A stretch of 18,983 bases of DNA from an uncultured Alphaproteobacteria bacterium (GCA_937924895.1 CALEYP010000064.1:1-18983), one strand, 5' to 3'; positions 7,333 to 16,331 are shown, counted from the stretch's first letter. Made by a program: numbers and translations. The notes: generated by a model from the letters alone, not told the origin.

Positions 7333-10300
7333 CTAGATTTCTGAGAGCGTATCTATCCCTGATAGGCTCGCCAAGGCAAGACGGGTACTGCCACTGAGCT
7401 TAAATTTATGCGGCAAGGTGATTTCAACCCGCTCCCCTTGTGCTTTCACATAGAATTTTACTGGGGCACGACCGCCACCATCTTGCTTCAAGATTTGTTT
7501 AATATCTGGCAACGCTACCGATGAAGATAAATGAATGCCAATGCCGGCATGATGGGCGGCAATGGCATCATCAAGGCGCTCTGCCCGTACACCTAGCAAC
7601 CGCACTTGACCATTCTCAATGCGGGCATCTGCCTGCATCAATAACGCTGTATCCGGCACCAAAATCTCACGATACAAATTTAAAAATTCAGAAAAAGCTG
7701 TGACTTCAAAGACGCCTGTTTTATCTGTCAATTGTAAAAAGGCGAAACGATTGCCCTTGGCTGACACACGCTCTTGAACAGATGTAAGCTGCCCCGCCAG
7801 TTTCAATTGGCTAGGCCCCTTCTGTGCCAATGTGTCTTCCAACAAATTGGAGGGTGTTGTCTTCAACCGGGCTAATTGTTTGGCATAACTATCAAGTGGA
7901 TGAGCTGATAAATAAAGACCAAGCGCCGCAAATTCATGCTGCAGCTTATCATTCGCGCTCCAATCAGGCACATCAGCGAGCTTAATGGCATCTAATTCCT
8001 GCTGTTCAGACCCGCCAAAGAGGTTGACCTGATCTGAGGCTTTTTCGCGTCTGTGAAAATCGGCTTGTGATATAATTTGATCAATATTTTCATATAGCTG
8101 GCGCCTATTCTTATTCAATCCATCAAACCCACCGGACCGAATAAGATTCTCTAATTGACGCTTATTACCCCCATCTTTGGGTAATCTTTGGATGAAATCA
8201 TCCAAGGAGGTAAATGGCCCATTCTGGTCTCTTTCTTCGCAAAGAGATACCATGGCCTCGCTGCCAACATTTTTGACTGCCCCAAGAGCATAGCGAATGG
8301 CAAGCCCCTCGTCATGCGCTTCAACGGCAAAGCTTGCTTTTGAGCAATTCACATCAACAGGTAAAATCGGAATGTCATGATATAAGCAATCTTGACGGAA
8401 GACCGCTAATTTATCTGTATTATGAGAATCTAACGCCATAGAGGCGGCAAAAAACTCAACCGGATAATTTGTTTTAAGCCATGCTGTTTGGTAGGTCACG
8501 AGAGCATAGGCCGCAGCGTGTGATTTGTTAAAACCATAACCAGCAAATGCCGCAATTTGGTCAAAAATATCACCAGATAATTGAGCTGAAATCTGGTTAT
8601 GTTCTGCGGCACCTTCCGAGAATTTTTGCCGCTGGGCATCCATCTCTTCTTTGATCTTTTTACCCATAGCTCGTCGCAAAATATCAGCGCCACCAAGGGT
8701 ATAACCAGCCAAATCACGGGCGGCCTGTTGCACCTGTTCTTGATAAATCATGATGCCATAGGTTTCAGCCAGAATAGGTTCAAGCTTAGGATGCATATAA
8801 TGCACCTCTTCGCGCCCATGTTTACGTGCAATATAGGTCGGGATATTATCCATTGGCCCTGGGCGATATAGCGCCACAACCGCGATAATATCTTCAAATC
8901 TATCTGGCTTTAGCCCTTTAAGAACATCTCGCATGCCGCTAGATTCAAGCTGGAACACACCAACCGTATCACCATCAGCAAGCATATTATAGGTCTGTTC
9001 ATCATCAAGCGGTATCGCATCGATATCAATTACAATGCCGCGCTCTGCAATCATTTCAACGGCGCGCTGAATCACCGTTAGTGTTTTCAAACCAAGGAAG
9101 TCAAACTTCACAAGGCCTGCCATTTCGACAAATTTCATATTGAACTGTGTCGCTGGCATATCTGAGCGTGGATCACGGTAAATCGGCACCAATTCTGGTA
9201 AAGGACGGTCTGATATAACAAGACCAGCCGCATGAGTGGAGGCATGACGGTACAAGCCTTCCAACTGCATGGCGGTATCAATCAAATGCCCAACCTGCTC
9301 TTCAGAGCGCTTCATTTGACGCAATTCAGGCTCACTCTCAAGCGCTTGTGCAATTGAAACAGGATTCGCTGGATTACTTGGGATCAATTTCGCAATACGG
9401 TCGACCTGCCCATAGGGCATTTCTAATACACGCCCCACATCGCGAATAGCGGCACGCGCCTGTAGTGTTCCAAAAGTAATAATTTGGGCTACGCGATCAG
9501 CCCCGTATTTATCTTGGACATATAGCTTGACCTCTTCTCGTCGGTCTTGACAGAAATCAATATCAAAATCTGGCATCGACACACGTTCTGGGTTCAAAAA
9601 CCGTTCAAATAAGAGGCCCCACCTGATAGGATCCAAATTGGTAATATTCAACGCATAAGCTACGAGCGAGCCAGCACCTGAACCACGGCCTGGCCCGACA
9701 GGGATATTCTGATCTTTGGCCCATTTAATGAAATCAGCCACAATGAGAAAATAGCCCGGAAAGCCCATCTCATTAATGATGCCAAGTTCATAATCCAATC
9801 TATCATGATAAATTTGTTCTTTTGCAGCATCTGCCACAAGCTCGGAGCCTGATGTTTTTAACTCAACAATACGCTCTGCAAGGCCCTGTCTTGATTGATG
9901 CGCCAATTCTTCTTCGGTGCTGCTCCCGTCCCCTGCTTCAAAAGCCGGCAAGATAGGAGCTCTGGTTTGCACCATGAAAGCGCAACGTTGTGCAATCACA
10001 AGGCTATTGGCAATCGCTTCGGGAATATCGGCAAAAAGCGCCTGCATTTCTGCTGCGTCTTTATACCGATATTCCTCATTCTGATCAGGATTGGTCAGCT
10101 GTGAGATACGCTGTGAAGTTGCAATACACGTCAAAACATTTTGCGGAATATGCATGTCCGCTGTTTCAAAATGATTATCATTGGTGGCCACGAGCGGGAT
10201 GTTTAACTCATCTGCCAATTCCAGTAATAACGGCTCAGCTTGGCGCTCTTCTGCATGACCATGTCGCTGCAATTCAATGTAAAGACGGTCGGCCATCAAT

Positions 10301-10773
10301 TGGTGGAGCGCCAACAGCCTTTCTTTTGCTTTTGGTAATTGTCCTTGCGCGCATTGTCCCGCAATAAAGCCACTTTTCGCACCGCCAGTTAAGAGAATAA
10401 GACCCTGATGGCGTGCTTTTAGGGCGTCCATGCTTATCTGAGCGGCATCTGTATTATCAGCTTGCATTAGGGCATCAGAGATTAGGTAAGATAGATTAAT
10501 ATATCCCTCTTCATCCTTAGCGAGCAGGACAACTTCGCCATCCCCTGTCGCATCACTTAATCGCACCGTCGCACCGATAATCGGCTGGACACCCTCACCA
10601 GCAAGTTTTTTGGAAAATTCCAACGCACCGAACATATTGAAGCTATCAGTGATAGCCAATGCTGGCTGACGGTCTTGTTTTGCTAATTTTGCCAAGGTTG
10701 CAATACGCAAGGTACTCTCAGAAAGAGAATAGGCTGAATGTGTTCGCAAATGTACAAAGTGAGCGTGGGACAT
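7333..10773 (-). CDS. dnaE: DNA polymerase III alpha subunit
   Basis: Replicative C-family polymerase. The 1146-residue product has the PHP domain at the N-terminus (HLRTHSAYS, 8-16), then the polymerase core: GPGRGSGAGSLVAYAL (360-375), PDFDIDFCQD (401-410) with catalytic Asp403 and Asp405, and KFDFLGLKTLT (556-566) with the third catalytic Asp558. A helix-hairpin-helix region follows in the second half. An OB-fold begins near LAGQLTSVQERVSAKG, and the C-terminal tail is conserved. There is no intein, insertion or 3'-5' exonuclease domain, so proofreading must come from a separate DnaQ. The ATG shares its A with the lolD TGA (TGATG) and has AGGGG about 9 nt upstream inside lolD, so translation is probably coupled to lolD. 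Length matches alphaproteobacterial DnaE1. Confidence 0.98.
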   Translation of the reverse strand: MSHAHFVHLRTHSAYSLSESTLRIATLAKLAKQDRQPALAITDSFNMFGALEFSKKLAGEGVQPIIGATVRLSDATGDGEVVLLAKDEEGYINLSYLISDALMQADNTDAAQISMDALKARHQGLILLTGGAKSGFIAGQCAQGQLPKAKERLLALHQLMADRLYIELQRHGHAEERQAEPLLLELADELNIPLVATNDNHFETADMHIPQNVLTCIATSQRISQLTNPDQNEEYRYKDAAEMQALFADIPEAIANSLVIAQRCAFMVQTRAPILPAFEAGDGSSTEEELAHQSRQGLAERIVELKTSGSELVADAAKEQIYHDRLDYELGIINEMGFPGYFLIVADFIKWAKDQNIPVGPGRGSGAGSLVAYALNITNLDPIRWGLLFERFLNPERVSMPDFDIDFCQDRREEVKLYVQDKYGADRVAQIITFGTLQARAAIRDVGRVLEMPYGQVDRIAKLIPSNPANPVSIAQALESEPELRQMKRSEEQVGHLIDTAMQLEGLYRHASTHAAGLVISDRPLPELVPIYRDPRSDMPATQFNMKFVEMAGLVKFDFLGLKTLTVIQRAVEMIAERGIVIDIDAIPLDDEQTYNMLADGDTVGVFQLESSGMRDVLKGLKPDRFEDIIAVVALYRPGPMDNIPTYIARKHGREEVHYMHPKLEPILAETYGIMIYQEQVQQAARDLAGYTLGGADILRRAMGKKIKEEMDAQRQKFSEGAAEHNQISAQLSGDIFDQIAAFAGYGFNKSHAAAYALVTYQTAWLKTNYPVEFFAASMALDSHNTDKLAVFRQDCLYHDIPILPVDVNCSKASFAVEAHDEGLAIRYALGAVKNVGSEAMVSLCEERDQNGPFTSLDDFIQRLPKDGGNKRQLENLIRSGGFDGLNKNRRQLYENIDQIISQADFHRREKASDQVNLFGGSEQQELDAIKLADVPDWSANDKLQHEFAALGLYLSAHPLDSYAKQLARLKTTPSNLLEDTLAQKGPSQLKLAGQLTSVQERVSAKGNRFAFLQLTDKTGVFEVTAFSEFLNLYREILVPDTALLMQADARIENGQVRLLGVRAERLDDAIAAHHAGIGIHLSSSVALPDIKQILKQDGGGRAPVKFYVKAQGERVEITLPHKFKLSGSTRLALASLSGIDTLSEI

Positions 10774-11459
10774 CAGGCCGCCCCTTCTGTCACTCGCCCA
10801 GCCTCAAGTGCATAAATATGGTCCATTTGACGCGCTAATGCGTGGTTATGCGTGACAATTAAGGCTGACGCACCTGTTCCTTTAATAATCTTTTGCAATG
10901 TCTCAAACACAGACTGTCCCGTTTGCGGGTCAAGATTACCCGTTGGTTCATCTGCTAGCAAAATCGTTGGGGCATTTGCCACAGCGCGGGCAATAGCCAC
11001 CCGCTGCTGTTCGCCACCAGATAACTGGCCAGGTCGGTGGGTAGCTCTATCATCAAGATCAATCATGGCCAGCAATTGCATAGCCCGCTTTTGAGCTTCA
11101 AATTTATTCAACCCATTAATCATCTGCGGAACCATAATATTTTCCACCGCAGAAAATTCAGGTAATAGCCTATGCGTTTGGAAAACAAATCCGATATGCT
11201 GCCGGCGCAAGCGCGCTTTCTTGCGCACTGATAATTGCGCCACATCATGCCCCTTAATCATCACACGGCCAGAGGCTGGATTTTCCAACAGACCAGCAAT
11301 GTTCAATAAGGTTGTTTTGCCCGCGCCAGACGGACCAATTAGCGCTGTCACCTCGCCCTTCTGCAAGGATAAGGACGCATTATTTAAAATACGAACAACA
11401 TCAGACCCTTGTTTGAAATGTTGGCAAACATCATCTAGTTGCAATGTGACATCACTCAT
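10773..11459 (-). CDS. lolD: lipoprotein-releasing system ATP-binding protein LolD
   Basis: ABC ATPase driving release of lipoproteins from the inner membrane to LolA. The 228 residues contain Walker A GPSGAGKT (42-49), the Q-loop Gln94 (FVFQTHRLLPEFSAVEN), signature LSGGEQQR (146-153), Walker B TILLADEP (165-172) and switch His204. The frame is open further to 11546, but the ATG at 11457-11459 has a perfect GGAGGT 8 nt upstream and gives the normal N-terminus. It overlaps the lolC stop in ATGAGTGA (8 bp), so the two are translationally coupled. The MacB/LolD subfamily is indicated by sequence style and by the permease next door. dnaE follows with a 1-bp overlap. Confidence 0.96.
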   Translation of the reverse strand: MSDVTLQLDDVCQHFKQGSDVVRILNNASLSLQKGEVTALIGPSGAGKTTLLNIAGLLENPASGRVMIKGHDVAQLSVRKKARLRRQHIGFVFQTHRLLPEFSAVENIMVPQMINGLNKFEAQKRAMQLLAMIDLDDRATHRPGQLSGGEQQRVAIARAVANAPTILLADEPTGNLDPQTGQSVFETLQKIIKGTGASALIVTHNHALARQMDHIYALEAGRVTEGAA

Positions 11460-12702
11460 AGCGGAGCACCTCCGCTGGTGCGATGCGGCTGGCACGCCAC
11501 GCGGGGTAAATCGATGCCATAAAGGATAATAGCAGCGCCATCGCAATGACCATTACCACCTCTGTTGCCTCAATTTTGGCTGGTAGTTGAGACAAGTAAT
11601 AAATCTCTGCAGAGAATAACTCAGCCCCTGACAGCCCTTCAATTAACGTTTTAATATTATCAATTTGCCAACAAAAGACGACGCCAAGAATTGTGCCAAC
11701 CAATGTGCCAATAAAGCCAATTGATGCCCCTGTCATAAAGAAAATACGCATAATGGAGGCTCGCCCCGCCCCCATCGCACGCAAGACAGCAATATCAGCA
11801 TGTTTGGAGCGAACAAGCATGATCATAGAAGAAATAATATTAAAAGCTGCGACCAATATAATCAGCGTTAGAATCAAAAACATAACATTACGTTCAACCG
11901 CTAACGCATTGAGAAAAGACGCATTTCTTGTTTGCCAGTCATAGAGCCTTGTATTTGATGGCAAGCGCTTTTCCAAGGCAGGTCGCAATTGATTAATGAT
12001 ATAGGGGTCTGAGCTGTAAAGTTCCAATCCTGTCACAACCTGGTCTAGGTCAAAAAAGTTTTGTGATTGTTCCAAATTCATAAAGAGGAAATTGGCATCA
12101 TATTCATGCATACCAACATCAAACACACCACCAATCTTAAACTTCTGGCGCACTGGGACAGAGCCAAGTGCGGTCGCACGTCCTTTTGATGATAATAATG
12201 TGAGGCTATCTCCGACTGTCACACCAAGGCGCCGTGCCATCGTCTTTCCAATCAGAATACCGCCTTCATCGCGAAATTGTGCGATATTATCTTCGGTCAG
12301 AGATGACCAAAGCGGTTTACGTGCTGCGAGGTCTGACCATCTGACACCACGTACAACAGCACCATTATTGCGCCCCTTATGGCTGACCATAACTTGCCCT
12401 TCAATTTGCGGCGTTACGGCAATGATGGTTGGTAAGTCGGATATGGTCAGGGCCACATTATCGAAATCTTTCAGGCCTTTACCATCAGTCGCATAGACAG
12501 CCAAATGACCATTCAGACCTAATATGCGTCCAATAAGCTCAGCACGGAACCCGTTCATGACAGACATCACAATAATAAGTGTTGCCACACCAAGGGTAAT
12601 GCCTGTCAGCGAGAACCAAGCGATTACGGAGATAAATCCCTCTGTCCGGCGCGCCCTAATGTAGCGCATTGCCATCATCCGTTCTAGCGAGGAAAATATC
12701 AT
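11452..12702 (-). CDS. lolC: lipoprotein-releasing ABC transporter permease (LolC/LolE family)
   Basis: Inner-membrane permease that works with LolD to extract lipoproteins for LolA. The 416 residues show the MacB/FtsX-type layout: one N-terminal helix (about 24-48), a large periplasmic domain (about 50-265), then three helices near 274-298, 320-345 and 380-402. The conserved cytoplasmic coupling stretch KHADIAVLRAMGA lies after the second helix, and the C-terminus ends in ASRIAPAEVLRYE. Only one permease gene is present, where E. coli has lolC and lolE flanking lolD, so the transporter may use two identical copies. It starts with ATG 34 bp after the proS stop with a weak ribosome-binding site; in-frame Met9, Met10 and Met12 are less likely starts. 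Confidence 0.93.
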   Translation of the reverse strand: MIFSSLERMMAMRYIRARRTEGFISVIAWFSLTGITLGVATLIIVMSVMNGFRAELIGRILGLNGHLAVYATDGKGLKDFDNVALTISDLPTIIAVTPQIEGQVMVSHKGRNNGAVVRGVRWSDLAARKPLWSSLTEDNIAQFRDEGGILIGKTMARRLGVTVGDSLTLLSSKGRATALGSVPVRQKFKIGGVFDVGMHEYDANFLFMNLEQSQNFFDLDQVVTGLELYSSDPYIINQLRPALEKRLPSNTRLYDWQTRNASFLNALAVERNVMFLILTLIILVAAFNIISSMIMLVRSKHADIAVLRAMGAGRASIMRIFFMTGASIGFIGTLVGTILGVVFCWQIDNIKTLIEGLSGAELFSAEIYYLSQLPAKIEATEVVMVIAMALLLSFMASIYPAWRASRIAPAEVLRYE

Positions 12703-12736
12703 CTTAATGTTACACCTTCTTTAAGCTACATACAGC

Positions 12737-14059
12737 TTATGCGTTTTTTTGCTCTTTGATATAAGATAGCGCTGAATCTGGCGACATTTTGACAGAGGCA
12801 CCTGTGCGACGGCATTTAACCTCCACCTGTCCTTCATCAAGACTGCGCGGCCCTAGAATGATTTGCCACGGCACACCAATCAAATCCATCGTTGCCATCT
12901 TCGCACCAGCAGAATCTGCACTGTCATCTAGCAAAACATCATAGCCAGCCTCCTGCGCAGACTGGTAAAGACCGGCAGAGACTGCATCAGCTTGCTCGTG
13001 CCCTGGCTTCAAATTCACAATAGCTACATCAAAAGGAGCGACAGCCTCAGGCCAAATAATACCTCTCTCATCATGGCTTGCTTCGATAATAGCACCAACA
13101 AGACGAGACACCCCAATGCCATAGGAGCCCATATGAAGAGCTTGAGGCTTTCCATCTGGACCTTGTACCGTGGCACCCATTGGGTCTGAATATTTTGTTC
13201 CGAAATAGAAGATATGACCGACTTCAATACCTCGTTTTTCCATTAAATCTTCTGCTGCCACATCACATTGTGACGCATCATGCATTTCATCTGTTCTGGC
13301 ATAAAGAGACGTGAATTGATCAACAACAGGCTGTAAATCCTCATCAAATGAGATGTCTGCCACCATATTAGTATCGAGCCAATCCTTGTGGAAAAACACA
13401 CCAGATTCGCCTGTATCAGCCAAAATAATAAATTCATGAGACATATCACCACCAATAGGGCCTGTATCGGCCTCCATAGGGATAGCTGTCAGCCCCATTC
13501 TTGCAAAAGTCTTCAAATACGCCACGAACATTTTGTTATAGGCAATTTTGGCCGCTTCTTTGCTAATATCAAAGCTGTAGGCATCTTTCATCAAGAACTC
13601 ACGACCACGCATCACACCAAAACGAGGCCGCACCTCATCTCTAAACTTCCATTGAATGTGATAAAGATTAAGAGGCAGTGCTTTGTATGACCGCAAATGT
13701 GTCCGGCAGATATCCGTCACCTGCTCTTCATTAGTTGGACCATAGAGCATATCTCTGTCATGGCGGTCTTTGATGCGCAGCATCTCTAATCCATAGTCAT
13801 CATAGCGACCTGATTCTTGCCACAACTCAGACGGCTGAATAGTTGGCATTTTAATCTCATTCGCCCCAGCCCGATTTTGCTCTTCTCTCACAATTTGTTC
13901 AATTTTCGAGAGAACTTTTAAGCCCAAAGGTAACCAAGAATAAATACCCGCACTTGATTGCTGAATCATCCCCGCACGCAGCATTAACCGATGTGAGACG
14001 ATTTGTGCCTCTTTTGGATTTTCTTTCAGAACAGGTAAAAAATACTGGCTTAAGCGCAT
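12737..14059 (-). CDS. proS: prolyl-tRNA synthetase, short form without the editing domain
   Basis: Class II synthetase charging tRNA-Pro. The 440-residue product starts MRLSQYFLPVLKENPKEAQI, the usual family N-terminus. Motif-2-region features include YGPTNEE (106-112) and RDEVRPRFGVMRGREF (140-155), and motif 3 contains GSYGIGVSR (312-320). The anticodon-binding domain covers about 340-440. The segment between motifs 2 and 3 is only some 60 residues, so the large INS editing domain of E. coli ProRS (572 residues) is absent, as is typical in alphaproteobacteria. The frame extends to a GTG at 14077 (adding MKDVSA), but that GTG has no ribosome-binding site, so I chose the ATG at 14057-14059. 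lolC follows after 34 bp. Confidence 0.96.
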   Translation of the reverse strand: MRLSQYFLPVLKENPKEAQIVSHRLMLRAGMIQQSSAGIYSWLPLGLKVLSKIEQIVREEQNRAGANEIKMPTIQPSELWQESGRYDDYGLEMLRIKDRHDRDMLYGPTNEEQVTDICRTHLRSYKALPLNLYHIQWKFRDEVRPRFGVMRGREFLMKDAYSFDISKEAAKIAYNKMFVAYLKTFARMGLTAIPMEADTGPIGGDMSHEFIILADTGESGVFFHKDWLDTNMVADISFDEDLQPVVDQFTSLYARTDEMHDASQCDVAAEDLMEKRGIEVGHIFYFGTKYSDPMGATVQGPDGKPQALHMGSYGIGVSRLVGAIIEASHDERGIIWPEAVAPFDVAIVNLKPGHEQADAVSAGLYQSAQEAGYDVLLDDSADSAGAKMATMDLIGVPWQIILGPRSLDEGQVEVKCRRTGASVKMSPDSALSYIKEQKNA

Positions 14060-14126
14060 GGCAGATACATCTTTCACTAAAAAGCGAGGGTTACATCAAT
14101 CTCTGTCTGGTTGTAGGTGACATTTC

Positions 14127-15179
14127 TTAGGCTGGCAAGGGGGACATGCCTTCAAAATCAAACAGATCTCTCAACATCTCATCACTAATCTCTGACAAAG
14201 ATTTTGGGTGCCATTGAGGGGCATTGTCCTTATCAATTAAGACCGCCCTTACCCCCTCTTGAAAATCAGGGCGCCGCATCATCTTACATGCCACGTAAAA
14301 ATCACGCTTGATCGCGTCACTGGCTGAGTTCGGTGCCGGTTGTTTCTGCATCATATACCAAAACAAACCAATGGATGTTGGGCATTTCTGGTGAAGGGCT
14401 TGCGACCATTGGGCAGCAGCCTCGCCACTTGACTGCGCTGCCGCTGCGACCGCTTGCGGTGTATCTTCTAGGAAGATATCACTCATCAAAGGCATGAGCG
14501 CATTATAGGGTTTATCTAGGGGAGCTTTGGTGCGATAAGACGCCGCTATCGTCGTTATATCTAAGATGGTGGCATCTACTGGAAGATGAGAGAGCGCCTC
14601 TGTCATCGCTTCAAATTCATCTGCCGCCACGATATAATCTGTTAAGCCCCAACTATGAGCATCACCTGCCCCTATCATTGTCCCAGTCATGCCCATCATT
14701 AACGCCGCTTCAATTGGCATACGGCGTAGGAAATGCGATGCCCCCACATCAGGAAAGAGGCCGATAGCTGTCTCTGGCATCGCGCATTTGATATCATAGC
14801 TTGTGATCATTACATCTGATAAGCGAGCTAGCCCTAAACCGCCCCCCATCACAACACCATCAACAAGCGATATAATAGGCTTTGGATAGGTAGCGATCAT
14901 AAGGTCGAGGCTGTATTCCGTCTCAAAATAGGGCTCAGCTGATAAAGTAGGGTCCGCCTCGATCAAACCCACAGCTTCCCTCACATCTCCTCCGGCACAA
15001 AAGGCACGACTGGCTGAGGATGATATGATAACACGCCCGATAGCAGGATCATCGCGCCAGGTAAGGAGGTGTGATTTAATATCATTCACCATCTCAATAT
15101 TTAGCGCATTCAGGGCTTTGGGCCGGTCTAGTACAATATGACCAGCCGAACCGAAACGATTGGCAATGATATAAGACAA
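14127..15179 (-). CDS. 3-hydroxyisobutyryl-CoA hydrolase-like protein (crotonase superfamily)
   Basis: Probably hydrolyses 3-hydroxyisobutyryl-CoA in valine breakdown. The 350 residues are longer than a simple enoyl-CoA hydratase (about 260) and match the HIBCH type. They include FCAGGDVR (60-67), the TYPKPIISLVDGVVMGGGLG stretch (97-116) forming the oxyanion hole, and AMPETAIGLFPDVGASHFL (133-151), which carries the probable catalytic Glu136 and Asp144. The C-terminal extension includes DFQEGVRAVLIDKDNAPQW. The start is TTG, supported by AGGGGG 7 nt upstream; the first in-frame ATG (codon 30) would remove the first beta strands. The gene is divergent from hemB and 67 bp ahead of proS. An enoyl-CoA hydratase annotation is the main alternative. 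No other valine-pathway gene is in view. Confidence 0.88.
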   Translation of the reverse strand: MSYIIANRFGSAGHIVLDRPKALNALNIEMVNDIKSHLLTWRDDPAIGRVIISSSASRAFCAGGDVREAVGLIEADPTLSAEPYFETEYSLDLMIATYPKPIISLVDGVVMGGGLGLARLSDVMITSYDIKCAMPETAIGLFPDVGASHFLRRMPIEAALMMGMTGTMIGAGDAHSWGLTDYIVAADEFEAMTEALSHLPVDATILDITTIAASYRTKAPLDKPYNALMPLMSDIFLEDTPQAVAAAAQSSGEAAAQWSQALHQKCPTSIGLFWYMMQKQPAPNSASDAIKRDFYVACKMMRRPDFQEGVRAVLIDKDNAPQWHPKSLSEISDEMLRDLFDFEGMSPLPA

Positions 15180-15289
15180 GGAAACCCCCTATTTGCTAAA
15201 CAGCTTGGCGTTACTTCCCTGTCATGATAGACCAAATAAGAATAAATTCACACAGAATCGCATCATTGATTTTTAAAAGAGTGTCAGAG
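15180..15289. promoter_or_regulatory. divergent intergenic region between the hydrolase gene and hemB
   Basis: These 110 bp must carry promoters for both directions. On the minus strand TATCAT (plus-strand ATGATA, 15224-15229) is a good -10-like box for the hydrolase gene but lacks a clear -35. On the plus strand TTCACA (15247-15252) could be a -35 for hemB, with only a poor -10 (TTTTTA) 17 bp on. The hydrolase ribosome-binding site AGGGGG lies at its left end. I see no clear operator-like palindrome. Box assignments are weak. Confidence 0.3.
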
Positions 15290-16291
15290 ATGGTTCAGCA
15301 AACTTTTCCGCACACAAGATTACGCCGTTTGCGTCAATCAGCCTCTATCAGACAGTTAACGGCTGAGACAGCGATTAGCGTTAATGACCTGATCTGGCCG
15401 TTATTTGTCATTGAAGGCGATAATCATCAAGATCCTATTGCGTCAATGCCAGGCGTCTATCGCCATACCATTGATAAGCTCGTTGGTGAGGCACAACGCG
15501 CTGTTTCACTTGGCATTAATGCGATTGCCATTTTTCCAAAAATTGACGCTGCGCTCAAAAATGAGGATGGCACAGTTGCGACAGATGAGGATAATCTTGT
15601 ATGCCGTGCGGTGCGTGCGGTACGCGCAGCCTGCCCCAATCTTAGCATCATTTGTGATGTTGCCCTCGACCCCTTCACCACACATGGCCATGATGGCGTA
15701 GTGGAAAATGGGGTTATTGCGAATGATAAAACAGTGGCCATTCTGCAACAGCAAGCGATCGTACAGGCGAAAGCTGGCTGTGATATTATTGCACCATCTG
15801 ACATGATGGATGGCCGCGTTGGCGCAATCAGGCAGGCCTTGGATGAGGCTGGTTTCACCGATGTTCTTATTCTGTCTTATGCTGCGAAATACGCCTCAGC
15901 GTTTTATGGTCCCTTCCGTGACGCGGTTGGCGCTGGCAAATCACTTGGTGGTGATGGCAAAAAAACCTATCAAATGGCGCCATCTAACCGAGAAGAGGCC
16001 CTACGCGAGATTGCAATGGATATAGAAGAAGGCGCTGATATGGTTATGGTCAAGCCAGGTATGCCCTATCTTGATGTCGTGCGAGACGCGAAAACAACAT
16101 TTGGAATGCCAACCTTTGCCTATCAGGTGTCCGGTGAATATAGCATGCTGCGTCACGCGGTTGATAATGGCCTGATGAGCGCAGAAGCTATCTTTGAGGC
16201 CTTACTATGCTTCAAACGTGCCGGCGCAGATGGCATTTTAACCTATTTCGCGCCAGACATCGCATCTCATCTAGCAGAAGAATCTAAATGA
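15290..16291 (+). CDS. hemB: delta-aminolevulinic acid dehydratase (porphobilinogen synthase)
   Basis: Condenses two 5-aminolevulinate molecules to porphobilinogen, the second common step of heme synthesis. The 333-residue protein has the two active-site lysines: Lys200 in SYAAKYASAFYGPF and Schiff-base Lys255 in GADMVMVKPGMPY (the PROSITE pattern matches). The metal-site segment DVALDPFTTHGHDG (123-136) has Ala/Asp where zinc enzymes have Cys, so this is the Mg-type, zinc-independent class. The frame is open from an ATG at 15224, but the ATG at 15290 has AAGAG 8 nt upstream and gives the usual N-terminus and length. bpt follows after 40 bp on the same strand, so the two may be co-transcribed. 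Confidence 0.97.
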   Translation: MVQQTFPHTRLRRLRQSASIRQLTAETAISVNDLIWPLFVIEGDNHQDPIASMPGVYRHTIDKLVGEAQRAVSLGINAIAIFPKIDAALKNEDGTVATDEDNLVCRAVRAVRAACPNLSIICDVALDPFTTHGHDGVVENGVIANDKTVAILQQQAIVQAKAGCDIIAPSDMMDGRVGAIRQALDEAGFTDVLILSYAAKYASAFYGPFRDAVGAGKSLGGDGKKTYQMAPSNREEALREIAMDIEEGADMVMVKPGMPYLDVVRDAKTTFGMPTFAYQVSGEYSMLRHAVDNGLMSAEAIFEALLCFKRAGADGILTYFAPDIASHLAEESK

Positions 16292-16331
16292 GCATCTTGT
16301 CAGCTTAGGGGAAGTAGCTCACACTCAATTA

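Noticed and set aside
9990..10367. Open frame of 125 codons on the plus strand opposite dnaE
   Set aside because: Antisense shadow of the conserved DnaE frame; low-complexity His/Gln-rich composition typical of such shadows.
11460..11546. 29-residue N-terminal extension of lolD from an upstream ATG inside lolC
   Set aside because: The extension does not resemble ABC ATPase sequence, and the internal ATG has a perfect GGAGGT 8 nt upstream.
12092..12496. Open frame of 134 codons on the plus strand opposite lolC
   Set aside because: Antisense shadow of a well-supported gene; its peptide has no recognisable domain and no ribosome-binding site.
12723..12738. AAGCT/AGCTT inverted repeat between proS and lolC
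   Set aside because: Only 5 bp with a 6-nt loop, no U run, and it overlaps the proS stop codon; likely chance.
14060..14077. GTG start for proS adding six residues
   Set aside because: No ribosome-binding site before the GTG; ProRS proteins normally begin MRLS as at the internal ATG.
15224..15289. 22-residue N-terminal extension of hemB
   Set aside because: No ribosome-binding site at the upstream ATG, and the shorter form matches family length and N-terminus.
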